Source of the DNA: Pyronema omphalodes
Lineage: Eukaryota; Ascomycota; Pezizomycetes; Pezizales; Pyronemataceae
Assembly (NCBI GenBank): GCA_024516155.1
Contig: JAJJXM010000008.1
Coordinates: 558,001-622,000, forward strand
Direction of reading: 5' to 3'
Length of the DNA stretch: 64,000 bases
Below the pieces are notes generated by a model, which did not search any database, had not been told where the DNA came from, and saw nothing but the letters and a program-made list of their open reading frames with translations. Of this stretch, positions 20,166-33,800 are shown piece after piece (position 1 is the first letter of the stretch; each line of letters opens with the position of its first letter). A program made the translations under genes and the position numbers.

Positions 20166-22534
20166 AAGAGAGCAGTAAATGTATTAAATCTTTTGTTAAA
20201 TCTTGAATTACACAATGTTTTTCTGTATGATTTCGGCGGCCCGTTTTTAAGCGACTTAGCTTAAATGAAAACTGTTTTATTTTGATTTGTTCAGTTATTA
20301 TTACTTTTGCTTAACATTGTTATTGGGACGTCACGGGGCAACGGGAGATAAGGTCGCCTCATTAGGAAGCTTTGGCTTCGAGGACAGGGATAGGTTGTTA
20401 TTATTGTTTTTACCCGCATAGACCTTAAAGGCCCCGAACGGATGTATGATTAAAAATCAAATCAAAATCAAATCGGTTCTTATATTTCGAGTTGTTCATC
20501 TCGGAGTTCTCCAACTCTGTACAGAGATTAAGCATTGGTCCTTTGTCCTGTTTGCAAATTTCGAGATTGTCGGGAGCCACATCGGTACTTAATACCATTG
20601 GATTGTCTGACAGCTTGAGTGTCTACGCAGTCGAGATAATTCTTAATGAGGGCGGTGGTAATTTCCTGGGATGTTCTAAAATTTTGAGCGGATTACCCAT
20701 ATGGGTGTTTCTTCATCATATTCAGTAAGAGTCATTAAAGGTTTTTCTCATTGCTAACTAGTGATTTCAGTTTTTCCAAATATACTGGGTTTCTATTGGT
20801 TCTGACGGTCGGCACAAGTCTGATGAAGTCGTAGGGCCAGAACGTATAAAAGGTAGAGCTGGAATTTAAATAAGATTAGATTAACCCAGCAAATGCAATC
20901 ATAAAGAAATTTACCAAATCCCATAACGTATAAACACAATGAGAATGGCATATAGAACTCTGCAATAGGCCGTAGAAATGCCACAACACATTATTTTGGA
21001 TTCAAGGCAGTTATGAAAGAATACCAAAAAGCTTTTTCCTACTGAGTAATTATGATGTTAGTTTAGACTGATAAGAGTCAGGATTCTGGCGTTTCAGGTT
21101 GCGCCGACTTTTGGATTACTGGCATCGAAATGATGTCCCCTAACTATATGATTACCTCTTCACGAAATGTTGTCAATATTACCTATGATGCTCCATTCTA
21201 TCCCGGAATTCACCTCATCTCAGCCAAAGTACCTTCGCTACTAGCCTGTTGGTGAATTCAGATGATTATTATTCTATCACCAAGTCCTTTAACGCCCAAA
21301 GAATAAGTTTATCCTTATGGCACCATTTCATTGCTCGTCATATGTATACTGATTTATTACGTTATAAATCTTACATCATAGATACAAGATCAAGCAAGAT
21401 TAATCTTATAATTCACACTGTGGTAAATTCTGTGATGTGCGGCATTATGTACGCTATTATGTACGATACTCACTATGCTATTTCTATACACAATCTTTGT
21501 TGCATTATATTCGATATAATCTGTGCTACCACCAACAATATTCATTATACTGCATCTAGTCAAGCTTACCGTATGCTGTGTATCTAAAATGAACTCCAAT
21601 TCTACGTATACTGCCCTCTATCACCTTTAACACGCCCCCTTTCCTGCTTGAGCCAATTATTATGCACGATGCCAGCAACCCGCCCCAAGCCCTAAGAATT
21701 AGAATCTTCCTCATTAATTTATCAGTAGACAGTTTGTTTTAAAAGTTTAAGGTTCAAAGGGTTCATGAACAACTCGAAGAGGACCGAGAGTGATACAGGG
21801 TTATTATGAATATTGCTCACGGGAATGAAGAATGAGTTAGCAGAGGGATGGAAATTCGAAGGGGATGCGGATGTTGCCAGTTGTATGGCTTGTGTCTGCC
21901 GTAGCTTGAATAAGGCATGTGTCAATAATGCTGTTACTAAGCCATTCAAGCCATGTTTACGCTACATCTAGTCATCCACCATAACAACATGGATTTCATG
22001 CTTTTCAATTAGGGGAAACCTCCGCTGGCAATGCTACATCTAAGTTAATCTAAGGTGTCTCTATGCTACATCCAGCCATAACTAAGACGTCGCTTATACC
22101 ATAGGGATAGCACATTATCCTTACGCCTAAGTCATGGAAGAGGCCAAGGTTTGTTTCCTGTGGGCGAACATCGGAAATACGGCACGCAGACTGTGAACTG
22201 CGCATTTTTTTTTTTTTTTTTTTACAAATTTACAGGAAGTATCCTTTACTTGCGCTAGGCTCAGAGCGGGACGGGTTGTTTGCCTTGCCAGCTGGTCACA
22301 TCCATCGCATATCATGCGAACCACTCATACCTTTATCATTCAGTGTTTATCAAGAATATCAATGTGATATCCATAAATGCGGGTATAGTCGCTATTGAAA
22401 TAAAACCTTACTGCGCACATATGTATGGGCCCTGATGGACCTGAACCCAAACGTCTAACTTTTGCAGACGTATGATCTATCAAATTCTAGTTTCTTCAAA
22501 TATCAAGAATCAGGACAGACGCAGCCCGCGACTA
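20166..22534. other. AT-rich intergenic stretch with poly-T
   Basis: No gene is supported. The sequence holds a 19-nt T run at 22205-22223, possibly a retrotransposon tail read on the minus strand. It includes short open frames without splice or motif support. Confidence 0.4.
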
Positions 22535-22996
22535 TCACAGAATCAATGTGACCAGAATATCTAGCTCATGCAAGTCTTTTTGGTCCCCCGAGCCTATTAA
22601 CTCTCTCAGGTCACTATTTTCCAATCGTTCGCCGGTGATAATCGACCACAATGTCACGCATGAATACATTGCATCGTACCTATGAATGTAACTCTGCAAT
22701 GGTAACCTAAATGATCGTGCATAAAGGCAACCTACTTTAAAATGTAGTACCACGATTTGAAATACTTTGCGGAATATCGGATTAACGAATGTGATACTGC
22801 AGTTGTCGTACGAATATATGATGTTGTGTTTTGTGAATGTTGGAAAATAGTTCACCGTGTATAAGCGGACATAGCCCTTCAGGACTTCAGAGTCAATGGC
22901 TGTGGAAGTTCCCGCCGCCTCCTCCAGCAGTCTCACGATATCTCCCATGATGAGCAGGCGTGGGGGAGAGGGTGAGGGGCCTGGGTTCTGTGGCAA
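22535..22996 (-). CDS. Orphan open reading frame, hypothetical
   Basis: An uninterrupted minus-strand frame of 153 codons starts with ATG and contains an internal in-frame stretch with GTAGGT ... TTGCAG borders (42 nt) that could be a minimal intron. After its removal, HFK would join SYIHRYDAMYSCVTLW. No family was recognised. The frame is long for this AT-rich neighbourhood, but chance cannot be excluded. If real it would encode a soluble protein without signal peptide; a second in-frame Met (MGDIVRLLEEAA) is an alternative start. Confidence 0.25.
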   Translation of the reverse strand: MPQNPGPSPSPPRLLIMGDIVRLLEEAAGTSTAIDSEVLKGYVRLYTVNYFPTFTKHNIIYSYDNCSITFVNPIFRKVFQIVVLHFKVGCLYARSFRLPLQSYIHRYDAMYSCVTLWSIITGERLENSDLRELIGSGDQKDLHELDILVTLIL

Positions 22997-25900
22997 GATG
23001 GGGCCAGACTACAAGCTATCGGCACATTAAATCTGCAGCGCGTGCGTATGCGCCGGCGGCATCAAACGCAGTTATTCCCCCACATATGATCATTAAACCC
23101 CCGCTTCCGCCGCTACTGGATATCTTAGTCACACCCGCAAAATCTGATGGCTCCCAGGCCAAGGTACGCTATAACCGGACCTTGCTTCATGGCCTCAGTT
23201 CCTGTTACTAATTTACCCGAGATCCGTCGCGTCAAATTATCCAAACTGTCAACGTCCGCATTGCATGTTAAGGGTCTAAACTTACATACACCAGCACTCT
23301 GTGATTCTTGTGACCCCCACTCAATAACCCCACATCACCGCGCCCATACCCACCCACGTGTGGTGAGCGCGCTTGTGTATTTTGAATAGCCTCCTATAAT
23401 GACCGCGCACGTTTCAGAAAATTGGCCTCGTACCCAACTTGGTTGTGTTCCAAGATCCCCCATCGTATAGGTGCATCCTGACCGAATTCATGAAGGCCGG
23501 CGAACCCGCAACTAAACCAGCCTGCTCGCCTACGTCGTGTAAATCAAATATATGTTCAATAACCGTGCATATTTGACGCCGAGTGCAAGCGGTGTATCCA
23601 CCCGCCGGTCAATTCAGACCTGGTACATTGGCGAGAATCATAAACTTGCACATCACGAGAACAGATATAGATGGGCTTTTGCATGAAAATGTGGATATGA
23701 GATCAGATATCTCTAGCTCAGGGACTGGAAACTCACAGCAGATAGGCTGGAAGAAACATCCGTCGAATGGTCGGTAGTTATTTGTCCGTCCCAACTCCTT
23801 AACCCTAGCCTGTCTTTGCCACCTGTTTCATACAGAAGGATTGTACACATCACAGAAGGTTTCGAGTACTACACCGGGTGGAAGATAAGGATGCATCTGC
23901 AAGATTAGATTTGGTCATTTAGGGCACCTGAGTTGAATACGAAAGTGTTATTCAACACGAGACACGGAGCCCGAGAAACAAGATGTGAAGATAAGCCTCG
24001 GTCTTGATGGACTAACAAATAAACAATTTTGGGGGTTTAAACTAAGTACCAGATACAGAAACAAAACGCGAACCACTACTATTAAACTTGCGAACCACTG
24101 CCTGCCTGATATTACTGCTTGCAGATAGCATGCATGCGAAGCATATTAAGTCATTACCGAAACACAGTCGAATCAGTGCAGCCGCTATGTTTGCCAGCTG
24201 ACTGCGGTACGTAACATATCGCATCTTCATCATCGAAACAATATTTACATATGCAATGCATAAAGTGAGTTCGATGTTAGGTACCCTATAGATGATGGCG
24301 CACCACAAGACGTCGAATGCGAGCTACACTAGTTGTTTTCTACTAGCTAGTGGCTTAATTAAGTCAATGACCTATTGATATTAGTTCTTTGGCGCAAATA
24401 CCCAAAGCCGCGGGATTCAGTCAACACTTTCGTAATATACCCCGGACACCACTGGTGGCCGATCTTTGATGCAGACCCCTCAGACATCAAATCAACCTTT
24501 CCACCTTCTGCAATCCAGGTTCTTTGCTGTCGAAACTAATAGACATCACAAGCCCGTCAGTGGTGTAAATTGGCGGAATTAATCTCCCTTGACCGTCACC
24601 TTCATTCCGAGCGGAGCTGTCTTCCACCTACCGAGCATTCGCACATTCGTGCGGTTTTGATAGCCATTTGTAGTCAAGCATTCATTGCCCGCGCTCTATT
24701 CAACCATGTGCCTGCCGAGAGTCAATCATTTATGGCCCTTCATATAGAGTAGCCATATATGCGGTATCTAATCTATCTCGCCAAACATCCCTGCACATTT
24801 GTTTCCTGCCGTCAAAATACAAGCAAAAATACACTTTGAAGATGATCCCAAAAGTGAGCAGAAGTACCCGGTTACGGGGTCAGAATGGATATTCAAACCG
24901 AACGATCATCATAAGCGAAGATCAGGTCGGGTTTCCACCGTGAAGTCAATTACTAGTGTGTTACCATGACCATGGTAGGTTGCTTGAACATAACCAATGA
25001 GATATTTCTAACATGCACTGACACCAACCACTCCAGCTCATCTGTTCGGTCCACGACTATTTGAATCCCGTCAGACATGTCGCGGAAAAAGTCTCCGGCG
25101 CACTTGTCTAGAAACTTCGATTGGCATGGATGGTATCTATCCCATACAATACCTTCTCTCCGACTCCACTAAGATGAAAATTGAAGCTGCGGCCGGACGA
25201 CCACTCCCTGCATGACTTTTATCTATTGCGTTTCCGGTCTTTGAATTTGAGCCAGACTCGGGCCAATTTGTCATGTCAATAAAAAAAAAGGCTCAAGTGT
25301 ACGGTACGGCACAAGTCGGAAACAAAACATGTACAACCGACCCCTAGCTAGATGCAGTAAATATCGAATATAGGTATGCTTTGTGTGATAATTTACATCT
25401 GGACTGCGCGGAAGAGCATGCAAATTGCGGCTGAAGCAAGAAAAAGCTGAAGTTGACGGGATTTCGTTGTGGTAGAGCACGGAAATCCTGGCCTGTGAGT
25501 CTTTGGAATTCTCTTCTGCGCACATTTCAAATATCTGCATGTCATGTATGAACCCACTCATTGAGGCTAGTAACGTCATTTATATTGGACCCAAAAAGGC
25601 GATTTCGCCCAGTCCCCGTGACACTCACCGTATATGTATCAGCGCAATACAGTGACGCATTAAGCTCATCCAGACACCGTGCGCTGCAATAGTAGTGTTG
25701 AATATCGGGTCGGTTATTTTCACCATTTGCCGGCAATCCTCCTTACCCGATGTGCACTTGCACCGCCGTTACTGACAAAGCCATTGACATGTCTTGGACG
25801 GAATTTCTCGAGGATGACCCGCCTGTGGGTTTTTACTGATACCATGCACGATCTGCCCGCGTTAAAGTATCCCTGGACAAGCCAAACCTTCTTTTTGGCG

Positions 25901-28900
25901 TTTGCAGCGTATATCTAGCCCATCAACCGGAACCTAACCAGTTTGTTGGCCGGTCAGTTCGGTTCCTTTGTGTAGCATCCTGATATAGTTTCGACGACCA
26001 TATTATTCAAAACACGCCGCAGTTTATTGTAATTACAGCGGATCTGGCGCAAAACAAATTTCTTGAAAACAAAAATTATACACCGCCCTTCCTTGCAAAC
26101 GCCATCCGATCGGTTCTCACAGTATGATGTTGATTTGCACTTGTGAGGACCTGTTGTGTAGTATCTCCGAAACGTCTCTCGGTAAACCGAACTTCTTATG
26201 CACATTTCTGCATCATGGAAGAAGCATAGAAGGCAAAGAGGCGTTTTATTCACTTCTTAAAGAAGCTACCAGGCACAAACGAGTGCAAACGTAACGCCGC
26301 AGTCTCGCGTTTATCTTCAACCATGTCACAACGTCACCTCAAATTGGCATAAGGCCGGCGATTATGGATGGACAGCAGGACCTCGCCTCCGAATCGGTTT
26401 TGAGCCATCTAATACGACGTGCAGCTAAGGCGTTTTCTCTCACCAATCATCTTCGCTCACTCGCGGATATCGCCGTGGCCACTGTCAGCACTTTCAAGAT
26501 CGCGTCGTCGCGTAGTGTGAACCAGGGTTGTGCATGTATCTACCGACAGTACATGAAATATACTCCGTACATACGGAATCTCGCTTGGAGGAGAGGTTGC
26601 ACTTCAAGATGCACACTTTCTGCTGTCGTCCGTTCCATGAAGGGTAAGCTCAGGTGCACTTCTCTTTCCCGTCTATTGAAGAGGCTTGGCCAAATTGGAA
26701 GCCGGCCTCTTCGTCTTGGTCGAAGCCGAAGACTTTGGTCAACCTTCTCTGACTCAAAATGTGAGTCTCAAACTGGCCCTGACCGGTCCATTGATGGTTT
26801 CTATATGTGGTGGGTGCATTTATCCAAAATGGCAAAAAACGCCAACAATTGCTGAAGTGAACACCAGATTCAGCCCCGTCAGCTTCGATGTGCTCACTGT
26901 CTTGCCACAACGATCGATCGATAGTCCGTACAGTGAAGATTTGAGGTTACAGATCTGCTCAGAACCCATGCAACGCTCACGTACTTGTCCGTTTTTATTA
27001 TTCCTTGTTACTCACAGAAGCACTGCTGGAACCCGTGGTTGTCGTGGAATGGTCACGGCGTCCATAATGAAAATCCTTACACATCAGCTGAGCATGCTAT
27101 TAGTGGAAATTTACTCTGCCCAATAGATGATGACAACCTTGCCGTGGACCGCTCTCCGTAAAGCTAACGGGAGCAAGAAATTTCCGAGGTGGTTGAAACC
27201 GTTATCGCATCGACACGCGTGACGTCACTGATTAACCGCTTCCTAGTCGCCAATTCGGAGACGGTTGGCTAGTAATTGATTGTTGTCCGCGGAATCCACA
27301 GAGTATGAGATGTAACTGCGCGGAGTTCTCATGATGGACATAAGTGTCATTCTTGACAACGAATTGTATTCTGTCGGTGTGATTATTGCGCCTGAAAAAG
27401 GACATGTCGGAAAACTAGGCGTAATATTTTTTGCTTTGAAGTCTTTGCGGTTGTGCATCGAACAAATAGAGACATATTCCTTCCTCTTGGCCTTTTGCGT
27501 TGATGGTATTCGTGCAGTGATGAGTCGTGTTGGTGGGAACCAGACCAGCAAAAATTGGCACCACAGAATGGCCCAGACGCGAATATTCTCTCGGTGTGAA
27601 CCAGATGTCGGACCCCCTCCAGGTACGACGAGCTCTCCTTCATCATGAATCTCTCTAGCTGAGATCACTCCCCCTCCCGAATAGAGAGATGCTGCAAGGT
27701 GCGGCACAAAGGTATTGCCAAGTTTGGGCGATGTCATGAAGAGGTGAGGTGCGATTTGAATAGGTCAAGAGAGGTAAGGTGTGACATGAATAGGTCAAGA
27801 GAGGTAAAGCGTACTTCTCCACATGCTATCCCACATCATCAGTGTGAAATTGGATCGGTGCAACTGATTTTTGGGTGCACAAAAGATCCTCGCAGTCTTT
27901 CAACATCTTGAACCTCAAACCTTGATAGCTACCATTCAAAATTTACAGCTCTAATACAGCAACCATACCATAGGAGCTTGCCCACAAATGTACAGTCCTT
28001 GTGGCTATCAAGGTTGATCATGAATAACTATGCAGATTTGAGAAATAGAGTGATAGTGGGTGGGTCGTCTACAATCGACCACTGATGATTCCTCCGGGGC
28101 AAGATTTCATTCTGGATCATTGGGGTAAATTTTATTGTGTCAAGTTCTTCAGGTTCAACTCTATGGTAGGTATGCAGCTATCCTATGGTGTTTCTGCTGA
28201 ATAACATGTGGTAAGACCTGCTACTGCTTACTTCCGTACGTCACTGAACCTATGGATCACAAAGAAACTGGGGCACCATGGTGCTGCTCACCTTCACGGT
28301 AATTTCTCATAATCCTCTGAACTTCAAGACGAGGTGTTCTGCATTTTTTCATGCTTTCATGGGTACCCATGCTGGCTTCTTTTGGAGATGCATCTAATGG
28401 CACGCTTTGCCTTACAACAGTATAACTGGTCTTAAGTATATAAAAGCGTTGGAATAAGTTCGGGGAAATTGAATAATAATATCAGACTGTCAAAATCATT
28501 AGGGTTGCATACAGAACGTAAGACTATAGTGAACCATATTATTATTCTTATTCTTATTATTATTATTCTGGCTGGTCGTCCTTTTTTAGGCTGCGTAACA
28601 TTTTCACACTGGCTTGCCAAGTCCCAACACTAACGGACCCACGACACTTTACCTCTTAAAGTTGCTGTAGTAGCGCAACCTTTCGCGCCACAACTTGCAG
28701 CATCTCTCTAATACGTGGATGCGGGTGAATCGATCAATTGGCCGGATAACCGGACACCGCTGAATTGACGTTTATTCCTATAAAGCACTATTGAAAACTC
28801 AATGCACGATAATCGAGAAGGGGTCCAAGCGGCATAAAATCTGGGAAAAAGCATGTAAAGTTGAGCTGCCATGGGCCCCCCAGTAATAAGGCCAACCATG

Positions 28901-30239
28901 GTAGTGGTTCCTGGTTCTGATATCAGCCTCAAGGCTCCCGACGCAGTGTGACTTTGGAGCTTCCCAGTCCATCGGTAACCCATGAATGAAGATGCATTGT
29001 CGATTCTTTGTGACTTCATCCCTATGTGTGAGCAGCGGCTATCATTTGCTAAGGCACTCAGCGGATCTGAGCAGCACGGTGAAGCGGTTTGTTGAGAACT
29101 GATGGATGGACTTCACAAGCTGAACGAGGCCGTTCTTCTCCCCACTATCTTTGGCATAGTCTAGTGACTAAAGTACGGACTCGTGAGCCGGAGTAAGGTT
29201 GTGCTAGTGTAGATCGATCACTTGCTGATCCAGTCAACCATTAGTCGAGATCAGATTCGGTTAATTTCTTGAGATCTGGTGATGGGTACAAGCTTGTGAT
29301 ACTCAACGAATGTACTGTACGAGGCTGTGGGCAAAAGTAGTGGTCACTTTTGCAATGAAATGGTGGTGCGACAACCCCACAATTCCATCAATCCCACAAT
29401 AACAAAGAGCCCAGAGTACATGACACTTCTACAAATGAAACTAGAGACCCTAATAATCGTTTTACTCTCCATATTTTTTGTTTTACCGTAGGGTGCACGG
29501 CATGGTGGTTGACGTTATAGTTGAGGTATCGTCGCTGTTACAACGCGAAAGTGTCCACTACTTCTGTCTACAGCCTCGTACTAAGCGCCGCCCACTTTGT
29601 TTTTTTCCAGGGCCAGTGGCTTTCGGCGGTCCTTGGATTGGCTGGACGACGTGAGCCAATGTATTAGAAGTAAAATCTCATCTGCATCACGGATGATGAT
29701 GGACAATTCCGAGAAAAATCCTTTCATCCACATTTCTCTTAGCAGGAGAGCAGAAGAGTAAGAATCTGTGGTGATCATTGTGGATTTCGATAATGACTTA
29801 GGTCCGCATAGCGGGTTGGTCGGTCAAAGGATCCTAGGTTGAAAGAAAGGGCATGCAAGCACTCCTCCGGGATCGATGACAAACTGTGCAACTGTAGTTT
29901 GAAGGTGGTGTAGATAATGACGAATCCTCAGTGCCTTTGACATCAGCTACCTGGGTACGTGAAACATCTCCGAAGGTCAGTGCATTCCGAAAGTCACCTC
30001 CGCCAAATCCCCAAGCCGTTGCTGCGAACACAAAATACAAACAGGGGGCCGTGCTTGTTGGCGTGCAAGGAACTGGAGCGACCACGCACTAGGTGGCGGT
30101 ACGGAAGTCCAGTGTAATTATGCCATTGAAAGACACATCCTCGACCACCGCTTCATCATCTCATTGGGCTGCATCACTGCACCAACTTGTTGCCTAATCG
30201 TGCATCCAGAGGAATGGGATAAGTCACCTTAGCGGATGC
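22997..30239. other. Seven-kilobase gene-poor stretch
   Basis: Apart from a 30-bp tandem repeat at 27741-27809 and an ATT microsatellite near 28533-28567, I see no supported feature. Open frames of up to 163 codons (26364-26855 and the overlapping 26686-27126, plus strand) show coding-like runs near 26364-26540 and 26650-26757, but no consistent spliced model or family motif emerged. Decayed genes may be present. Confidence 0.4.
27741..27809. repeat. 30-bp tandem repeat, 2.3 copies
   Basis: Units start GAGGTGAGGTGCGATTTGAA and GAGGTAAGGTGTGACATGAA, each ending TAGGTCAAGA, followed by a partial third unit GAGGTAAAG. The unit length is a multiple of three. Confidence 0.85.
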
Positions 30240-30243
30240 CTCA

Positions 30244-30251
30244 CTATAAAG
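30244..30251 (+). promoter_or_regulatory. Candidate TATA box for the zinc-ribbon-like gene
   Basis: The sequence CTATAAAG lies 196 bp upstream of the start codon at 30440. It is followed by a C/A-rich leader typical of fungal 5' untranslated regions (ACACACCATTATACAAACCC). Assignment is by position and motif only. Confidence 0.35.
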
Positions 30252-30439
30252 CTCGAAAGCCTTCCCGGTCAAAAGTTAGCAAAACGCATCCTCATCATCA
30301 GAATAACAGCTTCCACACACCATTATACAAACCCAAAACCTAGACATATTATATCAATCATCTCGCTCTATCAGGTCTTCATAGCTTGAGGCCCCAATCT
30401 CCCATCTTGTATTCCACACCTTTCAAAAACATCCCCAAC

Positions 30440-30856
30440 ATGTCCTACGTCCCTTGCGAGGCATGTTCCTGCTTTTTGGACATATCTGAAGCTTCTGAAT
30501 CTCTAGATTCAATTTACGAACAACCAACACACGGGATCACATTCGGTCATATCATTCAACCAGTAGAAATGACTGGCGTATGTTCCCCGCAATCGTTGTT
30601 TATTCAGTCCGAATTGAGATGACCATTTCAATGGCATCTCGGATCCGCTGGAATGAATATCTCCGGTGGAGCCCAAGCTAATATCCCTCAAGGTTCCAGG
30701 TGTAAAGTGCCCAAAATGTCTCCAGGTGGGAGTTGAGAAGTGGGTAATTCGGGGAAAGGTGAGATTTCCAGCCAATATGATGAGAAGGTGTAATCGTTTC
30801 TAACCGTTGGATGTTAACTGTAGTGCTGCCCCAACTGTGGCACAGTGTGTGTGTAA
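30440..30856 (+). CDS. Small zinc-ribbon-like protein, three exons
   Basis: Exons 30440-30577, 30693-30758 and 30824-30856 join in phase 0 to a 78-residue protein. Donors are GTATGT and GTGAGA; branch-like GCTAAT and TTCTAAC precede the AG acceptors. The spliced product carries Cys6-x2-Cys9 near the N-terminus, then Cys52-Pro-Lys-Cys55 in exon 2 and Cys70-Pro-Asn-Cys73 formed at the start of exon 3. The CPKC-x14-CPNCG spacing is that of a zinc ribbon. No single exon shows this arrangement, so the CxxC pairs appearing in frame after splicing support the model. There is no signal peptide or membrane segment. I do not recognise a named family; the role is unknown. It is an apparently intact gene in a transposon-rich island. 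Confidence 0.65.
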
Positions 30857-33800
30857 ACACCACATGTTCAGAGTCGAACACCATAATTTCACATACATAA
30901 TGATCTTGGTGCTAAGCAACAAAGAGAAGGTGGCGGCGGAGGTCGTGATTGAAGCCAATCTTAGGTTTTCCTTTAGCGTGTCATTTTTGCAGTTTTTCCG
31001 TGAGTGTCTTCCTATCGACTGGCCATCGATAGGGACATTCGTTTAAACGGATGGGCCTAGCCCGTGTGTATCGTTTTTTTCTGCCATGGAATAAATTAAA
31101 CTTCCGGACAAAATCTACAGTTCCTTTTTGTGAACCGTGTTATTTTTGGTAAAAGTGCAGCCCTAGCTTAGCGACCGTACTGCAGTTCGCCAAGCGTTAT
31201 CCAATGTTGAATCAGCAAAAGTATATGCTGGACTAATGCTGGACATCGCTAATATTAATGTTTGAATGGTGACATGATATGGTTCGTGCCGAAGACACTT
31301 TAGTGCCAGTGACTCGTAACGTCTCCAGACGCCATCTCCATGGTTCTGGATAAAATTCCGATGACCATTAAGCTTACCCCAATTTCAAATGGCCGGGCAC
31401 CACCCAGACTTCGTCGCCGTCAAAAGCCACTCAGCCAATTACTGCAGCTATTCCACTCGATAGAACAGCCACTCCAACAAGTGTTGTTTATGATGATTCG
31501 GCGCAAGCATTAGCCATACCCAGATGCCCTTTCTGCTGAACGTTTGAGATATGTGACGAGCTCAAATAATGAACCCACAAAACCCGTTGATCCTTATCTC
31601 TAAGAGACACAAGAAATCCTACCAAATGATAATTCTGCAAAATTCTCGGAGCTATTACGTTAGATGGTCCTTTACTCTCAGGAACCGATTCTGGACAAGA
31701 TGATGGAAATAATAATCGTTGCCATGTTGATTCGCTCGGTATACGCGGCTCTGTTCTGTGTGCCATGGTAACTAGACGCTGGGTATTTCGCATGGGTATG
31801 CAGTATGTACTTAGTAAAGGGCTATAGGATAAACGTCAAACTCCGTTGTAATTGGGGAGGTATCTCGAGGTCAAAGTCGCGATTGGACAAGGCAACGTCT
31901 CATACCACCTTCAAGCTGTTTTGTGACGGTGTTCACCGATCCAATAAAGGTGCCTGTGTCTTATCGCCTGTCATAAATTTCATTTTGCTGTCATAAAAAC
32001 CAGCGCAGTGCTATAATCTGGCTGGCCCGAAGTTGTGTGAGGGGAGAACGAGGAGGTGCAAAATTTACGTGGAGATTTTCCTATGAAAGCCGAATCCGTT
32101 TTAATCGGCGGTGATAAACGCGTAGAACCGTTCGTCGGGGCTCTCAGTAGTGAGTGGTTGCTCTTGATCATGATCTGGTCGAATTGAAAATCGGTCGTGC
32201 TGCAGGTACTCCATGAGATGGGTCGATGTAGCGGCGATATTCAGGTGTCTCAAGATTTAGATTGCTCCAGCCAAAGAAATTATCCGAGTAAGCGTTCCCA
32301 GTCGGGGTATCTGATGGAAACATGATGGAAATCTGATAATGAACAGGTTGGGAATGAGTGGTTGATGGAATGGCTAAACGTCAACCGTTAGCATCGAAGC
32401 ACGTCGACGGGAAGCGGAGAAGAGGCAAGACCAGACTATGCTAACACGGAGAACATCCTTTGAGGTTATGTTGCAGACAGAAATCGCGAGAGCTCGATTA
32501 TACATCCAGTTCCATCGGATAAGTATTGTGGAATCGGAGATGCTTTTGACATGGCCTTTCACTAACTGTCTGTCAGCAACCAATAACTGTTCAGGATCAC
32601 ATGAAGCATATGTGAGATCAATAACGTCACCTACGACAACCGCATCCCGCGCCGCATATTGCTCCTCTTTCCTGCGATGACGTCTTTTAGCTGTTGGGAT
32701 TTGGTGCAGTTGAAGCACCGCACCACCATGTTCGATACTTTGAATCTGTTGTCCCGAGGAATCTCCGTCCCAAAAGAATCCTCAGACCCAAGCACCGTTC
32801 TGTTGGAGCCGCCGGCTTGTTTCGGGTGCCTACATGGTGAGCACGGACGGTGGCTGTATCCAACGCCTGGCGGCGTTTTACCGTTCAATACACCCGGTCT
32901 ACCTTGCAGAAGGGCCCCCAAAGCCAGCAACGCGATCCCGGACGGCCTGCCAGTATTTATTTTGTCGTCGGTCGTTTATCACATAACACCGCAGAATTCA
33001 CTGCCCCTGGCTGTTTGGTGGAATGCACGTCGAGAGGAACACGATCTGAGATCGAAGGCTCGACTACAGGGTGGAGTAAGCGAGATCTCCGATACGTGCT
33101 GTGATGTGTGCGCGAGAGACTGAGTTGTTCGATCATCGGCTTTGGGAAGATGAGGAGGCAAGCAAAGAAGTTGGGAGTAAAGTGTTGATATGACGATGTT
33201 TTCTGCTTCCCACCAGTGGAGTGCGGCCCTGCTGTAGGCGCCGGGCTCATAATAGGACACAGGCGCGGCAACGACGAAGGCGAGCACGCTCATGCTACGT
33301 CAGAAGATACGCCTACGCTGCTAACATCACACGCTACGACAAACTACCACTTTCGATCCGGATCTCTGGGGCCAGTAGTTTTACGAGGCATCTAGACGAA
33401 ATACGTATGAGACCGGCTCATCTTCATGTGATGCGGATTCAGTATTGGTAGCCGGACAAAAACACCACTGATGATGAAGTACTGCCCGCGGAATGACGAC
33501 TGATTCCACGCCTTACAAAGCCTAAGGAACATTCAAACGTCTTTCATCACCTTGCATTATTTGACCAAACTCTCTTTGGCCTACTTCGAGCCGTTTGTTT
33601 GAACAGCTGTCGTGGTTTATAAAGAAGATGCAACTGGCCAGGCATGGACGGTACTATAACCTTTGAAAGAGTATGTATACCTCCGCCGGGACCGGATCTT
33701 GACCGGAATACTCGCTTAACATGCCATCAGGACGATCAGTGGGATATAAGTTATTGGAATGAACAGCAGAATACTTGGCCACGAAGGACACCGGTTAATA

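Noticed and set aside
22425..22490. tRNA-like string on the minus strand (GTCTGCAAAAGTTAGAC and GGGTTCAGGTCC)
   Set aside because: An anticodon-like hairpin and a T-loop-like box occur, but no acceptor stem or D arm forms around them.
26364..27126. Overlapping plus-strand frames of 163 and 146 codons
   Set aside because: Coding-like runs exist but frames conflict, no splice model closes, and no family motif is visible.
32374..33293. Possible gene on either strand (for example a minus-strand frame starting MSVLAFVVAAPVSYYEPGAY)
   Set aside because: Both strands are open in several frames, so open length is not informative, and no splice-supported model or family was recognised.
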